This document shows positions 27,510-35,961 of a DNA stretch of 64,000 nucleotides, piece after piece. Below the pieces are notes generated by a model. It saw only the letters and a list, made by a program, of their open reading frames with translations, searched no databases and was not told where the DNA came from. Every line of letters starts with the position of its first letter. Positions within the stretch are counted from its first letter, which is position 1. This DNA is from JAWKIJ01 sp041394325 (lineage in GTDB: Bacteria > Actinomycetota > Acidimicrobiia > Acidimicrobiales > Microtrichaceae). The stretch lies in NCBI GenBank assembly GCA_041394325.1, contig JAWKIJ010000001.1, positions 620,001-684,000 on the forward strand, given 5' to 3'. A program made the position numbers and the translations under genes.

Positions 27510-29070
27510 CCGCCGGAGCACCTCCGTGGTGGTCGACGGGGGTCGTCTACCAGATCTACCCGCGTTCGTTCTGCGACCTCGACGGCGACGGCGTCGGTGA
27601 TCTCGACGGGATCGTCGACCACCTCGACCACGTCCGTGACCTCGGGGTGGATGCGATCTGGTTGTCGCCGATCCAACCGTCTCCCGGCGCCGACTTCGGC
27701 TACGACGTGTCGGACTACTGCGACGTCGACGAGCTCTTCGGCGGGCTCGCGGCGTTCGACCGCCTCGTCGCCGAAGCCCATGGGCGTGGCCTGCGGGTGA
27801 TCCTCGACTGGGTCCCCAATCACACCTCCGAGGAACACCCGTGGTTCGTCGAGAGCCGGGCGCATCGCCACAGCTCGCGTCGGGACTGGTACGTCTGGCG
27901 TGACCCGGCACCGGACGGCGGCCCTCCCAACAACTGGGTGGAGTCGTTGACGTTCGGTCCGGCATGGACGCTCGATCCCCGTACCGGCCAGTACTACCTG
28001 CACTGCTTCCTCCCCCAACAGCCCGACCTGAACTGGAGCGAACCCGCGGTCGCCGACGCCATGACCGACACGCTCCGCTTCTGGTTGGACCGGGGCGTCG
28101 ACGGCTTCCGAATGGACGTCGTCCACCTCATCGGCAAGGACCCGACGCTGCCCGACGAGCCCGACGAGGTCGCGGGGCTCCCCCACACGATCCTGAACGT
28201 GCGCCCCGAGACCCACGAGCACCTCCGACGACTTCGCGCCATGCTCGACCGGGAGTCGCCCGACGCGGTCGCGATCGGCGAGATCTACCTGCTCGACACC
28301 GAACAGGTCGCGGCGCATTACGGCAACGGCGACGAGTTGCACCTGTGCTTCAACTTCCCGCCTCTGTACGCACCGTGGGATGCGGACGAATGGCGACGCC
28401 ACATCACGGCGACGGAGGCTGCGCTCAACCCGCGGGAGCCTGGCCCACCTGGGTGCTGTCCAACCACGACAACCCGCGGCACCGAACGCGCTATGGCGGC
28501 GACGAGCGGATCGCCCGTGCCGCGGCGGTGCTCCTGCTCTCGCTCCGCGGCACGCCGTTCCTGTATGCGGGCGAGGAATTCGGCATGGGCGATGCCGCGC
28601 CGACCGATCCCCCACGAGACCCGGCCGGGCGCGATGGCTGCCGAAGCCCGATCGCCTGGACGGCTACGCCACCGCACGGCTGGCGCGGTGTCACCCCGTG
28701 GCTCCCGTTCGGTACCGATGCCTCCACCGCCAATCCCGAGGTACAGGCCGACGATCCGACCTCGATGTTGTCCCTGTACCGGGCGATGCTGCAGCTCCGA
28801 CGCGCGGAGGCGGCGCTGCACCGCGGCGAAATCCGTCTCGTACCCGTCGCCGGGCACCGGTCGTTGCTGGCCTTCGACCGCATCGCCGAGGACCGGGCGC
28901 TTCGCGTCCTGGTGAACATGGGCGAAGACGCGATCCCACTGGCTCCCCATCTCGCACCGGGAATCCTCGGCGAAAGGGGTGGCTCGATCCTGATCCGCTC
29001 CGATCCGGCGGCGACCACCTCGGATGTGCCCGGTGCCCTCGCCCCGTACGAGGCGGCCGTACTCGGCTGA
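27506..29070 (+). CDS. GH13 alpha-glucosidase/alpha-amylase family enzyme (frameshifted)
   Basis: A retaining alpha-glucosidase of about 521 residues after repair of one frameshift. GVVYQIYPRSFCDLDGDGVGD, DWVPNHTS, nucleophile DGFRMDVVH and acid AIGEIYLL are in the first frame. SNHDNPRHRTRYGG, GTPFLYAGEEFGM and the C-terminal beta domain are in another. Restoring one base in the G run at 28434-28436 gives NPRGAWPTWVLSNHDNPR, an exact family match. There is no signal peptide, so it is cytoplasmic and acts on alpha-1,4 or 1,6 gluco-oligosaccharides. The GTG overlaps the stop of the anchored LprAFG-like protein (GTGA), indicating coupling. Confidence 0.9.
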
Positions 29071-29123
29071 GCCGGACGCGCGGACGGGCACTCGACGCGG
29101 GTGGGGCTCGACGGACCCGCCGG

Positions 29124-29129
29124 TAGCCT
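29124..29129 (+). promoter_or_regulatory. -10 hexamer TAGCCT, leaderless start
   Basis: TAGCCT-GTCGGCCCG-ATG leads into the gene at 29139. The near-identical TAGGCT-GTCCGCCCG-ATG is used at 51377. Confidence 0.5.
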
Positions 29130-29138
29130 GTCGGCCCG

Positions 29139-30254
29139 ATGAGCCGGTACGACGCGTATCTGAGGCCGTGCCGCACCGCCCTCGACGGATCCTTCGACGA
29201 GGGGCGACAGCTGTTCTCATACCAACTGCTCGGCGCACGTTGGCGGCGGATCGACGACATCCATCCCCACGAGACCCTCACCGGTTCGTGCATCGCGTTG
29301 ATCGGTGCAGCCCGCGACACCGGAGGGGACGGGGTCGTGATCGAAGGGCTCGATGTCGATCGGTGCCTCTACGCGACACGCCGGGAGTTGCGGCGAACCG
29401 GCTACCTGGGCGGGCTCGGTCTCGTGTTGTGGGCGGATGCCGTCGCAGCGGAGGAGCCCAACCCGTTCCGGGTGGCGGCGAGCGCGTCGAGCGGCCTCGC
29501 GGACATCGGCCCCCTGCTCGCTCCCGCCCTCACCACCATGGAGGCGGCATGGCTTCTGAGCGGACTCTGTCACCAGTTCTCCCGGCTCGGGAGCGCCGAA
29601 CTGGAGTCGGCAGCGGGCACCGCACTCGACGAATTGCGAGGGCGAATGGTGCACGAGACCTCGCTCATGAGACACACGGGCGAGCGGACGCCTCTCGCCC
29701 GAATCCGGGCGAGAGGCGCGGACTTCGAGGACCAGATCCACTCGGTGCAGGCCTTCGCGTTCGCGGCACTCGTCCTCGCCGACGCCGACGCCGCGTCGAG
29801 GTCCTGCCGCCTCGCGCAACGCCAGTGTGAGATGCAGGGGGAGATGGGTGAGTGGTACCGCCGCTTCGACCCCGAGCGCGGCCGGGCTTCGCGCCGGTAT
29901 CCGCTGCACTCCGTGTACCAGCACGGTCTCGCCCCGATGGCGTTCGCGGCGTGCCGGGCCGCCACGGGGCTGTCCTTCGCCGACTCGGTGAATCGATCAC
30001 TCGAATGGATCGAGCACAACGAGTCCGGCTACTCGATGTTCGATCCCGGCGCGGGGACCATCTGGCGCGGCCTCGACCGTCGCACGGCGGCACCCTCCCG
30101 AACGACGCGCCGACTCGCCGAACGCGCGGGGAGGGCCGACGTTCACCCGGGAGCCGTGATACTCAACCGCGAGGCGCGGCCTTCCGAATGGGCATGGTGC
30201 CTGTATGCGGCGGCCATCGATGACAACCGGGCCAAAGACCATGCCATCGTCTGA
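29139..30254 (+). CDS. Hypothetical protein of the glycan locus, possible alpha/alpha-toroid
   Basis: A 371-residue protein that I do not recognise. It has no signal peptide or membrane helix and is helix-rich throughout, with periodic hydrophobic helices (SCIALIGAARDTGG, DIGPLLAPALTTMEAAWLLSGL, IHSVQAFAFAALVLADADA, HGLAPMAFAACRAATG). Aromatic and charged connectors resemble alpha/alpha-toroid enzymes (six-hairpin glycosidases or terpenoid-cyclase folds). Candidate active-site pieces are FEDQIHSVQAF and YPLHSVYQHGL. It lies between GH13 and a WecG/TagA transferase, and its 3' end overlaps the next start by 14 nt. It could process a glycan; this is inference only. Confidence 0.6.
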   Translation: MSRYDAYLRPCRTALDGSFDEGRQLFSYQLLGARWRRIDDIHPHETLTGSCIALIGAARDTGGDGVVIEGLDVDRCLYATRRELRRTGYLGGLGLVLWADAVAAEEPNPFRVAASASSGLADIGPLLAPALTTMEAAWLLSGLCHQFSRLGSAELESAAGTALDELRGRMVHETSLMRHTGERTPLARIRARGADFEDQIHSVQAFAFAALVLADADAASRSCRLAQRQCEMQGEMGEWYRRFDPERGRASRRYPLHSVYQHGLAPMAFAACRAATGLSFADSVNRSLEWIEHNESGYSMFDPGAGTIWRGLDRRTAAPSRTTRRLAERAGRADVHPGAVILNREARPSEWAWCLYAAAIDDNRAKDHAIV

Positions 30255-31095
30255 TCCGATCGGGGAGCTCGCCGACGCGACGACGTCCGCCGGCGACGGC
30301 TTCGCACGCCGGGAGTTGTTCGGCTTCGACTTCGTCGACCTCGAGTCCATCGAGCCGATCGTCGCGATGCTGCTGGATGCCACTCCCGGCGACGTCCACC
30401 GGTCACCGGTGATCGTCACTCCCAACACCGACGTGCTGTTGCAGCTCCTCAAGACCACCGATACCGCACTGGTCGACTTCGCCCGTGGAGCCTGGTGCAT
30501 CCTCCCCGACGGCCAGCCGATCCTGTGGGCCGCACGGATCCTCGGGAGCCCGCTCCGGGCAAGGCTGACGGGTTCGGACCTGTTCGCGACGGTGTTTCCC
30601 ACGGCGGCGGCCCGCTCGATCCCGACGTTCGTCCTCGCGTCCAGCGCCGAGATCGCAGAGGGCCTCAGGACCCGGCACCCCGCGTTGAGTGTGCTCACCG
30701 CACCCATGCTGGAGGGCGACGACGACCTCGACTCGATGGCCGCGCGATGCGCGGAGGCGATCGAGGCACGAGGTGCCCGGCTCGCGTTCCTCTGCCTGGG
30801 TCACCCCAAGGACTCCAAGCTGGCGATGCGGATCCTGGGGATCCTCGACGAACACCGTGTCCCCCTGCCGTTCACCCTGTGCGTGGGCGCCTCCGCGGAA
30901 ATGCACCTCGGTATCCGCAAGCGCGCCCCGAAGTGGGTCCAGCGCGTCTACGCGGAGTGGTTCTACCGTTTCCTCCAGGAGCCACGACGACTCTTCCACC
31001 GCTACTTCGTGCGCGACACCGCGTTCGTGGCCGTCGTGGTTCGTGAGTTCCGCGCCCGGCGTCGGGCGGGCCGGATCGGGAGGAGCGGGTCGTGA
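30241..31095 (+). CDS. WecG/TagA/CpsF family glycosyltransferase (GT26)
   Basis: A 284-residue inverting transferase that typically adds ManNAc or related sugars to a lipid-linked acceptor. Family landmarks are NTDVLLQLLKTTD, the DGQPILWAARILGSPL segment with RLTGSDLF, CLGHPKDSKLAMRI (usually GSPKQE), VGASAEMHLGIRKRAPKWVQ and the C-terminal EWFYRFLQEPRRLFHRYF, which associates with the membrane. The ATG at 30241 is chosen; ATGs at 30205 and 30220 are alternatives that overlap the preceding gene more. It is followed by a GT2 gene with a GTGA overlap. Confidence 0.88.
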   Translation: MPSSDPIGELADATTSAGDGFARRELFGFDFVDLESIEPIVAMLLDATPGDVHRSPVIVTPNTDVLLQLLKTTDTALVDFARGAWCILPDGQPILWAARILGSPLRARLTGSDLFATVFPTAAARSIPTFVLASSAEIAEGLRTRHPALSVLTAPMLEGDDDLDSMAARCAEAIEARGARLAFLCLGHPKDSKLAMRILGILDEHRVPLPFTLCVGASAEMHLGIRKRAPKWVQRVYAEWFYRFLQEPRRLFHRYFVRDTAFVAVVVREFRARRRAGRIGRSGS

Positions 31096-31979
31096 GGGGC
31101 ACCCAACCTCGAGGCGTCGACGACCCGGCGGAACCTCCGGTCGCCTCTGTCGTGATCCCCGTGGGATCGATCGACGACGACACCGTCGCACAACTCGCAG
31201 CCCTCGCCACCCAGGACTTCGACCGACCGTGGGAACTGATCCTGTCGGTCAACCGCCCCGACCTTGACACGTCCCGCCTCGACCACGCGCCGCTCGCCCC
31301 GCTCGCGACGCGGCGAATCGTCGACTCCTCCGACACCGCCGGAGCCGCGCATGCCCGCAACGTCGGAGCGCGCGCCGCGCGCGCCGATCTCCTGGTGTTC
31401 TGCGACGCCGACGACGTCGCGGAGCCCGGATGGCTCACCGCGATGGTGCGCTCGCTCGACCAGCACGCGGCGGTCGGAGGCCACCTCGACGAGCGTCTGC
31501 TCTCGCCGCCCGGTCAGGAGCGGTGGCGCCCACCGGCGACACCCGACGGTCTGCCCACCTATCTCGGGTTCGCCTATCCCGTCTCGGCCAATGTGGGGCT
31601 ACGCCGCGAGGCCTTCGAGGCCGTCGGCGGTTTCACCGTCGGCTTCACCCGGGGCGAGGACATCGCGCTCGGATGGGCGCTCGCCGACGCGGGCATCGAC
31701 CTCGCCTACACCCCCGACGCAGTCGTCAACTACCGCCACCGACCCGGTCTGTGGACGATGCTGCACCAGCATCACCTGTACGGGATCGGGATGACCGAGG
31801 TCATCGTCCGCCAGGGCCTCCCCCGCACCGGAGGTGAACGATCCGGGAGGACCCCCGGTTTGTTCGCCGCCAATCGTCAACGCGTGACACAGCGATCCTT
31901 GATCCACGTCCTGCGGCGCGGCGCGATCGCGTCGGGACGCGTGCGAGGCCTCGTCCAGGAACGGTGGGCGCGTTCATGA
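31092..31979 (+). CDS. Glycosyltransferase family 2
   Basis: A 295-residue GT-A transferase. ASVVIPVGSIDDDTVAQL starts the donor-binding domain, GAAHARNVGARAARADLLVFCDADDV contains the DxD, and GGFTVGFTRGEDIALGWAL is the acceptor-side acidic motif. The C-terminus (FAANRQRVTQRSLIHVLRRG) is basic and amphipathic. The GTG at 31092 overlaps the WecG-family stop, so the two are coupled. It probably extends the lipid-linked oligosaccharide. The next gene is the Wzc-like co-polymerase. Confidence 0.88.
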   Translation: MRGTQPRGVDDPAEPPVASVVIPVGSIDDDTVAQLAALATQDFDRPWELILSVNRPDLDTSRLDHAPLAPLATRRIVDSSDTAGAAHARNVGARAARADLLVFCDADDVAEPGWLTAMVRSLDQHAAVGGHLDERLLSPPGQERWRPPATPDGLPTYLGFAYPVSANVGLRREAFEAVGGFTVGFTRGEDIALGWALADAGIDLAYTPDAVVNYRHRPGLWTMLHQHHLYGIGMTEVIVRQGLPRTGGERSGRTPGLFAANRQRVTQRSLIHVLRRGAIASGRVRGLVQERWARS

Positions 31980-32008
31980 TCCGTCGATGCACCAGGCTGT
32001 TTCGGCCG

Positions 32009-32014
32009 TAGCCT
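32009..32014 (+). promoter_or_regulatory. -10 hexamer TAGCCT of the Wzc-like gene
   Basis: TAGCCT is followed about 30 nt later by GGAGAGG and the GTG at 32053, so this transcript has a short leader, unlike many neighbours. Confidence 0.45.
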
Positions 32015-32052
32015 GACGGTTCGATTGTTCCCTCGGAGAGGTTCAGAGTTTC

Positions 32053-33700
32053 GTGGAGTGGTCCTTCATCCTTGCCGCAGTTCGCCGACGGATCCGGCTC
32101 GTACTGCTCTTCACCCTCCTCGGCGCGCTCCCCGGTGTGGTGATGATCTCCAAGGCCACCGAGACGTACTCGGCTGAGGCGAGCATCTCGATCTCGCCGC
32201 CGACGTCGGGCGCCGCGGCGATCACCGCGCAGAACCAGCCCGACCGCTACGTCGTCAGCCAGATCGCCGTGGTCACCAGCGAACCGATCCTCAAAGCGGC
32301 TGCCAAGGCGGTCGGTGGAGGAATCGATGCCGGGACCGTGGGCGACGCCGTGTCGGTCAAACAGGAGAGTTCGACCGACATCGTGCACATCACCGCGGTG
32401 GACCCGTCCGCCAAGCGGGCCGCGGCGATCGCCAACGCGGTCGCTCACGCATACCTCAGCGGTGCCTCCAACTCGGTGGAACAGTCCAACGACTCCACCG
32501 TCAAGAGCATCGAGACCCAACTCGCGGCCGCCGCCAAGAAGATCCAGGACGCAGGTGACCAGATCCAGGCGGCGTTCCAGCCCTACCGCAACTCGACCAC
32601 CGGCTTCCCGCAGGCCGAGACGATCGCGGCCGACGCGGTTGCCGCTCGCGACTCCGCCATCCAGGAGTACAACCGCCTGCAGCAGGCGAAGCTCGATCTC
32701 ACCCTCAACAACGCGTCGTCCGCCTCGGCCAAGATGATCAACGAGGCCACGGTCCCCCGCGCCGAGATCGGGCAAGGGGCCCTATGCACTCGTGGGTGGA
32801 ATGCTGGCGGGCGGCCTCGCCGGTGTGGCCGCGGCATTGGTGCTCGCGCAGGTCTCCTCCAAGGTGCTCGACGACGTCAACGTCGCGCAGGTGCTGGGAA
32901 CTCCGGTGGTCGGTTCGTTCCCCCGCGACCGAGCGCTGCTCCGCGACCCCCGTAACGCTCTGGTCCAGACCCCCGCGGGGAGCCTCGAGACACTCGATCG
33001 CCTGACGGTCCGGGCGGAGGCCATGGCAGACCCCGACGTGGACCATGCGTTGACGATCGCCGTCGTGGGAACTCAACCGTTGTCGGGGGTGACCACGCTC
33101 TCCCTGGCGCTCGCGCGCAGGTTGGCCCAGACGGGTTACTCGGTCGTCGTCGTCGACGGCGATGTGCGCACCCAGGGTCTCAGCGACCTGTTCACCAAGG
33201 GTGCGGGAACAGGGATCGGTGCCCTCCTGTCCGACGACTGGGACGAGGACCGCGATGCGTTGTTCACACCGACCAACGTCGCGAACGTCGAGATCCTGGG
33301 GGTCGGGTCGCTCGAACGTCGGGCGGCACTTCGCCGGGACGCCATCGGCCCCATCCTCGGAGAGGCCCGACGCCGCGCCCAGGTGGTGGTGTACGACGGC
33401 GGCCACCTCATGGGCTCGGCGTTGACCCTCTTCGCCGGCAAGGCGTCCGATGTGATGGTCGTCGCAGTGCCCCTCGCCGATCAGGAGCAGGAAGTCCTCG
33501 AGGAGGTCGCCGAATACCTCCCCGCCGACCGGAGCCGGGTCCTGGCGGTGGCAACCGATCCGGTGCGGCGACGAGCGTCACGCCTCGACGAGGGTTCGAC
33601 CGCCGACACGGCGCCGGTCGAACGGACGACCGAAGCGCGCGCGACCCCGACCAAGGCCACCGCGAAGAAGCCGGCCTCCAAGGTGGGGTCGAGGGCCTGA
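32053..33700 (+). CDS. Wzz/Wzc-like chain-length co-polymerase with degenerate ATPase domain (frameshifted)
   Basis: A polysaccharide co-polymerase of about 548 residues after repair. Residues 1-250 form a Wzz domain: basic cytosolic start, first helix (LVLLFTLLGALPGVVMI), then a helical extracytoplasmic arm ending EATVPRAEIG. The second helix (YALVGGMLAGGLAGVAAALVLAQ) and the CpsD/BY-kinase-like domain are in another frame. One surplus G at 32776-32779 is responsible. In the cytosolic domain the P-loop reads GTQPLSGVTTLS without the essential lysine. VVVVDGDVRTQGLSDLF (Walker A') is kept and no Tyr-rich tail is present. It probably sets chain length structurally without kinase activity. Confidence 0.8.
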
Positions 33701-33707
33701 CGCCGCC

Positions 33708-34169
33708 CTAACCGCGGTTGGCGGGTCCGGGCACGATCACCACGGGGCACACCGCGTGGTTCGCCACCTGACTGGTGACCGAACCCATCAGCAGACCGAG
33801 GAAGCCGCCGTGGCCCCGCTTGCCCACGACGAGGATCTCGGCGTCGGCCGACTCCTCGATCAACACCACCGACGCGCTGCCCTCCCGGACGACCGGCGTG
33901 AGCGTGACCCCGTCGGGTGGGGTGATCTCCTCGATCGCGTCGGCGAGCGCCCGCTCGGTGGCGTCCTGCATCGATTCCGCGGGTGGCAGCATGCCTCCGA
34001 GCCCGTAACCCCCGACGGCCGTCGGCGCGTAGGCCCACGACATCACCACCTTGATCACCCCGCCACCCAGACGTTGCACGTGGGTCATCGCCCAGTCCAA
34101 CGCGGCCAGCGAGTTCTCGGACCCGTCGAAGCCGACGATCGCCCGATGTGTAACGGAGGGGTCGCTCAT
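33708..34169 (-). CDS. Universal stress protein (UspA family)
   Basis: A 153-residue cytosolic nucleotide-binding protein. RAIVGFDGSENSLAALDWA is the N-terminal strand and loop. The ATP-binding motif G2xG9xG is present as VGKRGHGGFLGLLMGSVTSQ, followed by VANHAVCPVVIV. Single-domain Usp proteins bind ATP and modulate stress responses. The ATG at 34169 is chosen because CATGAT lies 6 nt upstream and the longer frame lacks a promoter or ribosome-binding site. It is convergent with the Wzc-like gene, only 7 nt apart. Confidence 0.92.
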   Translation of the reverse strand: MSDPSVTHRAIVGFDGSENSLAALDWAMTHVQRLGGGVIKVVMSWAYAPTAVGGYGLGGMLPPAESMQDATERALADAIEEITPPDGVTLTPVVREGSASVVLIEESADAEILVVGKRGHGGFLGLLMGSVTSQVANHAVCPVVIVPGPANRG

Positions 34170-34175
34170 CCCGAC

Positions 34176-34181
34176 ATCATG
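34176..34181 (-). promoter_or_regulatory. -10-like CATGAT, leaderless start
   Basis: GCATGAT-GTCGGG-ATG leads directly into the universal stress protein. Confidence 0.5.
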
Positions 34182-34229
34182 CCCGATGAGGTCACCCTCG
34201 GGGCACCGCACCCTTCGGGGATCGCGCGG

Positions 34230-34655
34230 TCAGCCGTCCCCGGCGACGTCCCACTCGGCCCGGATTCCCTCGACGAACTGGGCCGACGCGGGACCCTCTC
34301 CCTCGATCTGGGTGAGGATCTGGCGGACCAGCGTGAAATGGAACTCGTCGGCAGCCGCGGGGCGAAGCGCAAGCCGGTCGGCCTCGTGTTCGGACTCCGC
34401 CATGAGCCCGACCTCGAAGAGCGACTTCATCAGGAACTCCACCTCCTCGGGCGACATCTCAGCGGTCCAGTGGAAGGTCCCGTGCTGGGAATCGACCCGG
34501 CAGAACTGGTCGAGCAGTTCCGAGAAGCGTCCGAGCAGCGCCGGGGACGGAGCGTCGGGGCGGTCGCTTCGGGCGAGGTGCTCCAGCACCGTGCGTCCGT
34601 AGCCGATCCACGCGGTCGCACTCTGGAAACGGACGGGACCGATCTCGACGCGCAC
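34230..34655 (-). CDS. Small conserved-looking hypothetical protein
   Basis: A 141-residue soluble protein with no assigned family. It begins MRVEIGPVRFQSATAWIGYG, continues with a helical LLGRFSELLDQFCRVD, then EMSPEEVEFLMKSLFEVGL and LVRQILTQIEGEGPAS. The GTG at 34655 is selected because CATGAT occurs 6 nt upstream; longer frames run into the sigma-factor promoter region. It is divergent from the sigma factor and upstream of the universal stress gene. It has no signal peptide or membrane helix. Function unknown. Confidence 0.6.
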   Translation of the reverse strand: MRVEIGPVRFQSATAWIGYGRTVLEHLARSDRPDAPSPALLGRFSELLDQFCRVDSQHGTFHWTAEMSPEEVEFLMKSLFEVGLMAESEHEADRLALRPAAADEFHFTLVRQILTQIEGEGPASAQFVEGIRAEWDVAGDG

Positions 34656-34661
34656 GTCAAG

Positions 34662-34667
34662 ATCATG
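34662..34667 (-). promoter_or_regulatory. -10-like CATGAT, leaderless start
   Basis: GGCATGAT-CTTGAC-GTG supports the GTG at 34655. Confidence 0.45.
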
Positions 34668-34793
34668 CCGAACTTTGTGCTTCAGCGACACCCCGACCGT
34701 GCCGACACCGACGCCGGGCATCGGCCGTAACCCACGCGGACCCGGTCGCTCCAGTCCGGACGAACTGTGTCGGGCGCCACTTGACGGCACCCG

Positions 34794-34799
34794 TATGAT
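34794..34799 (+). promoter_or_regulatory. -10 TATGAT of the sigma-factor gene
   Basis: TATGAT is the best -10 match in the region. The TTGACG just upstream is too close (7 nt) to be its -35. Transcription from here would give a leader of roughly 95 nt before the GTG at 34903. Confidence 0.45.
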
Positions 34800-34902
34800 C
34801 GAACCGGCTGTTGTGGAATGAATGGCGGGCCGGCGGAGTTCATCCGTACGTCGTGCCTGCAACGGTCGACGCCCCCAGGCGGCGCGACGGAGAGGTGACA
34901 AG

Positions 34903-35838
34903 GTGGCGAAGCAACGTACCGACCGCGACGAGGAAGACCTCGTCAGGCTGTATCTCAGCGACATCGGTCAGTATCCGCTGCTCACGAAGGACGACGAGGT
35001 GCGTCTTGCTCAGGCCATCGAGGCCGGTGCGGCGGCCCGGACCGAGATGGAGTCGGGCGAGCGGCTCACCCCCGCCCGCAAACGCGAGCTTCGGCGCACG
35101 GCGCGAGCCGGGGAGGAGGCCGAACTGGCCTTCGTCCAGTCCAACCTGCGCCTCGTCGTGTCCATCGCCAAGAAGTACCAGGCCTCCAACCTCCCGTTGC
35201 TCGATCTGGTGCAGGAGGGCAACCTCGGCCTGATCCACGCCGTCGAGAAGTTCGATTGGCGCAAGGGCTTCAAGTTCTCCACCTACGCGACCTGGTGGAT
35301 CCGCCAGGCGATCACCCGGGGCATCGCCAACACCGGCCGTACGATCCGGCTGCCCGTACACGCCGGTGACGTGCTGTCGCGCCTGCAGAAGGCTCGGTTC
35401 CGGCTCGAAACCTCGTTCGGGCGGCCGGCGACTCTCGCCGAGCTCGCCGAGGAACTGGACATGCCGGTCGCCAAGGTGTCCGAGGCGATGCGCTACGCGG
35501 CCGACACGTTGTCGCTGTCGGAGCCGCTGCGCGCCGACGGCGACGCCGAGCTCGGCGACATGGTCGAGGACCGTGGTGCCGAGTCGCCCTTCGACGTGGC
35601 CGCCGTGTCGCTACTGCCCGAGCAGATCGAGCGCCTCCTGGTACCCCTCGATGATCGCGAGCGCGAGATCCTGAAGCTGCGATTCGGCCTCGACCGGGGT
35701 GAGCCCCGGACGCTCGAGGAGGTCGGCGAGCACTTCAGCCTCACGCGTGAGCGGATCCGCCAGATCGAGGCGCGTGCCATGTCCAAGCTCCGCCACCCCA
35801 GCGCCGACACCGGCGCCAAGGACCTCCTCACCGTCTGA
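34903..35838 (+). CDS. RNA polymerase sigma factor, RpoD/SigA-SigB type
   Basis: A 311-residue sigma-70 family protein directing promoter recognition. Region 1.2 is EEDLVRLYLSDIGQYPLLT. Region 2 is AELAFVQSNLRLVVSIAKKY with LPLLDLVQEGNLGLIHAVEKFDW and FKFSTYATWWIRQAI. Region 3 is LPVHAGDVLSRL. Region 4 is LDDREREILKLRFGL with the helix-turn-helix TLEEVGEHFSLTRERIRQIEARAMSKLRHP. It lacks the long acidic N-terminal extension of primary factors, so it resembles group 2 (SigB/HrdA-like) members, but it could be the main factor in a compact lineage. The GTG at 34903 follows GGAGAGG; an in-frame ATG at 34822 would add an Arg-rich tail. Confidence 0.92.
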   Translation: MAKQRTDRDEEDLVRLYLSDIGQYPLLTKDDEVRLAQAIEAGAAARTEMESGERLTPARKRELRRTARAGEEAELAFVQSNLRLVVSIAKKYQASNLPLLDLVQEGNLGLIHAVEKFDWRKGFKFSTYATWWIRQAITRGIANTGRTIRLPVHAGDVLSRLQKARFRLETSFGRPATLAELAEELDMPVAKVSEAMRYAADTLSLSEPLRADGDAELGDMVEDRGAESPFDVAAVSLLPEQIERLLVPLDDREREILKLRFGLDRGEPRTLEEVGEHFSLTRERIRQIEARAMSKLRHPSADTGAKDLLTV

Positions 35839-35918
35839 GGTCTTTCGTATCCCCCCGGTCCAACCGGCCTGGGTCGGAGGCCCCTGCTCGCTCAGGATCC
35901 TCGGCGAAGGACCGATAG

Positions 35919-35934
35919 TCCTGTCATGACAGGA
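35919..35934. promoter_or_regulatory. 16-bp perfect palindrome over the start of the repeat-protein transcript
   Basis: TCCTGTCATGACAGGA is perfectly self-complementary. It follows a GATAGT -10-like hexamer (35914-35919) and overlaps the ATG at 35926, an ideal place for a repressor to block transcription or translation initiation. Confidence 0.5.
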
Positions 35935-35961
35935 TTCTCCCAGCGGGCGCTGAACCGATGA
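35926..35961 (+). CDS. Leaderless 11-residue upstream ORF
   Basis: ATG at 35926 lies 6 nt after GATAGT and encodes MTGFSQRALNR, then stops at TGA 35959-35961. The stop overlaps the ATG of the repeat protein (ATGA). If the transcript is leaderless, ribosomes would start here and terminate and reinitiate on the main gene. It may be a leader peptide or simply coupling; there is no Shine-Dalgarno for either start. Confidence 0.4.
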   Translation: MTGFSQRALNR

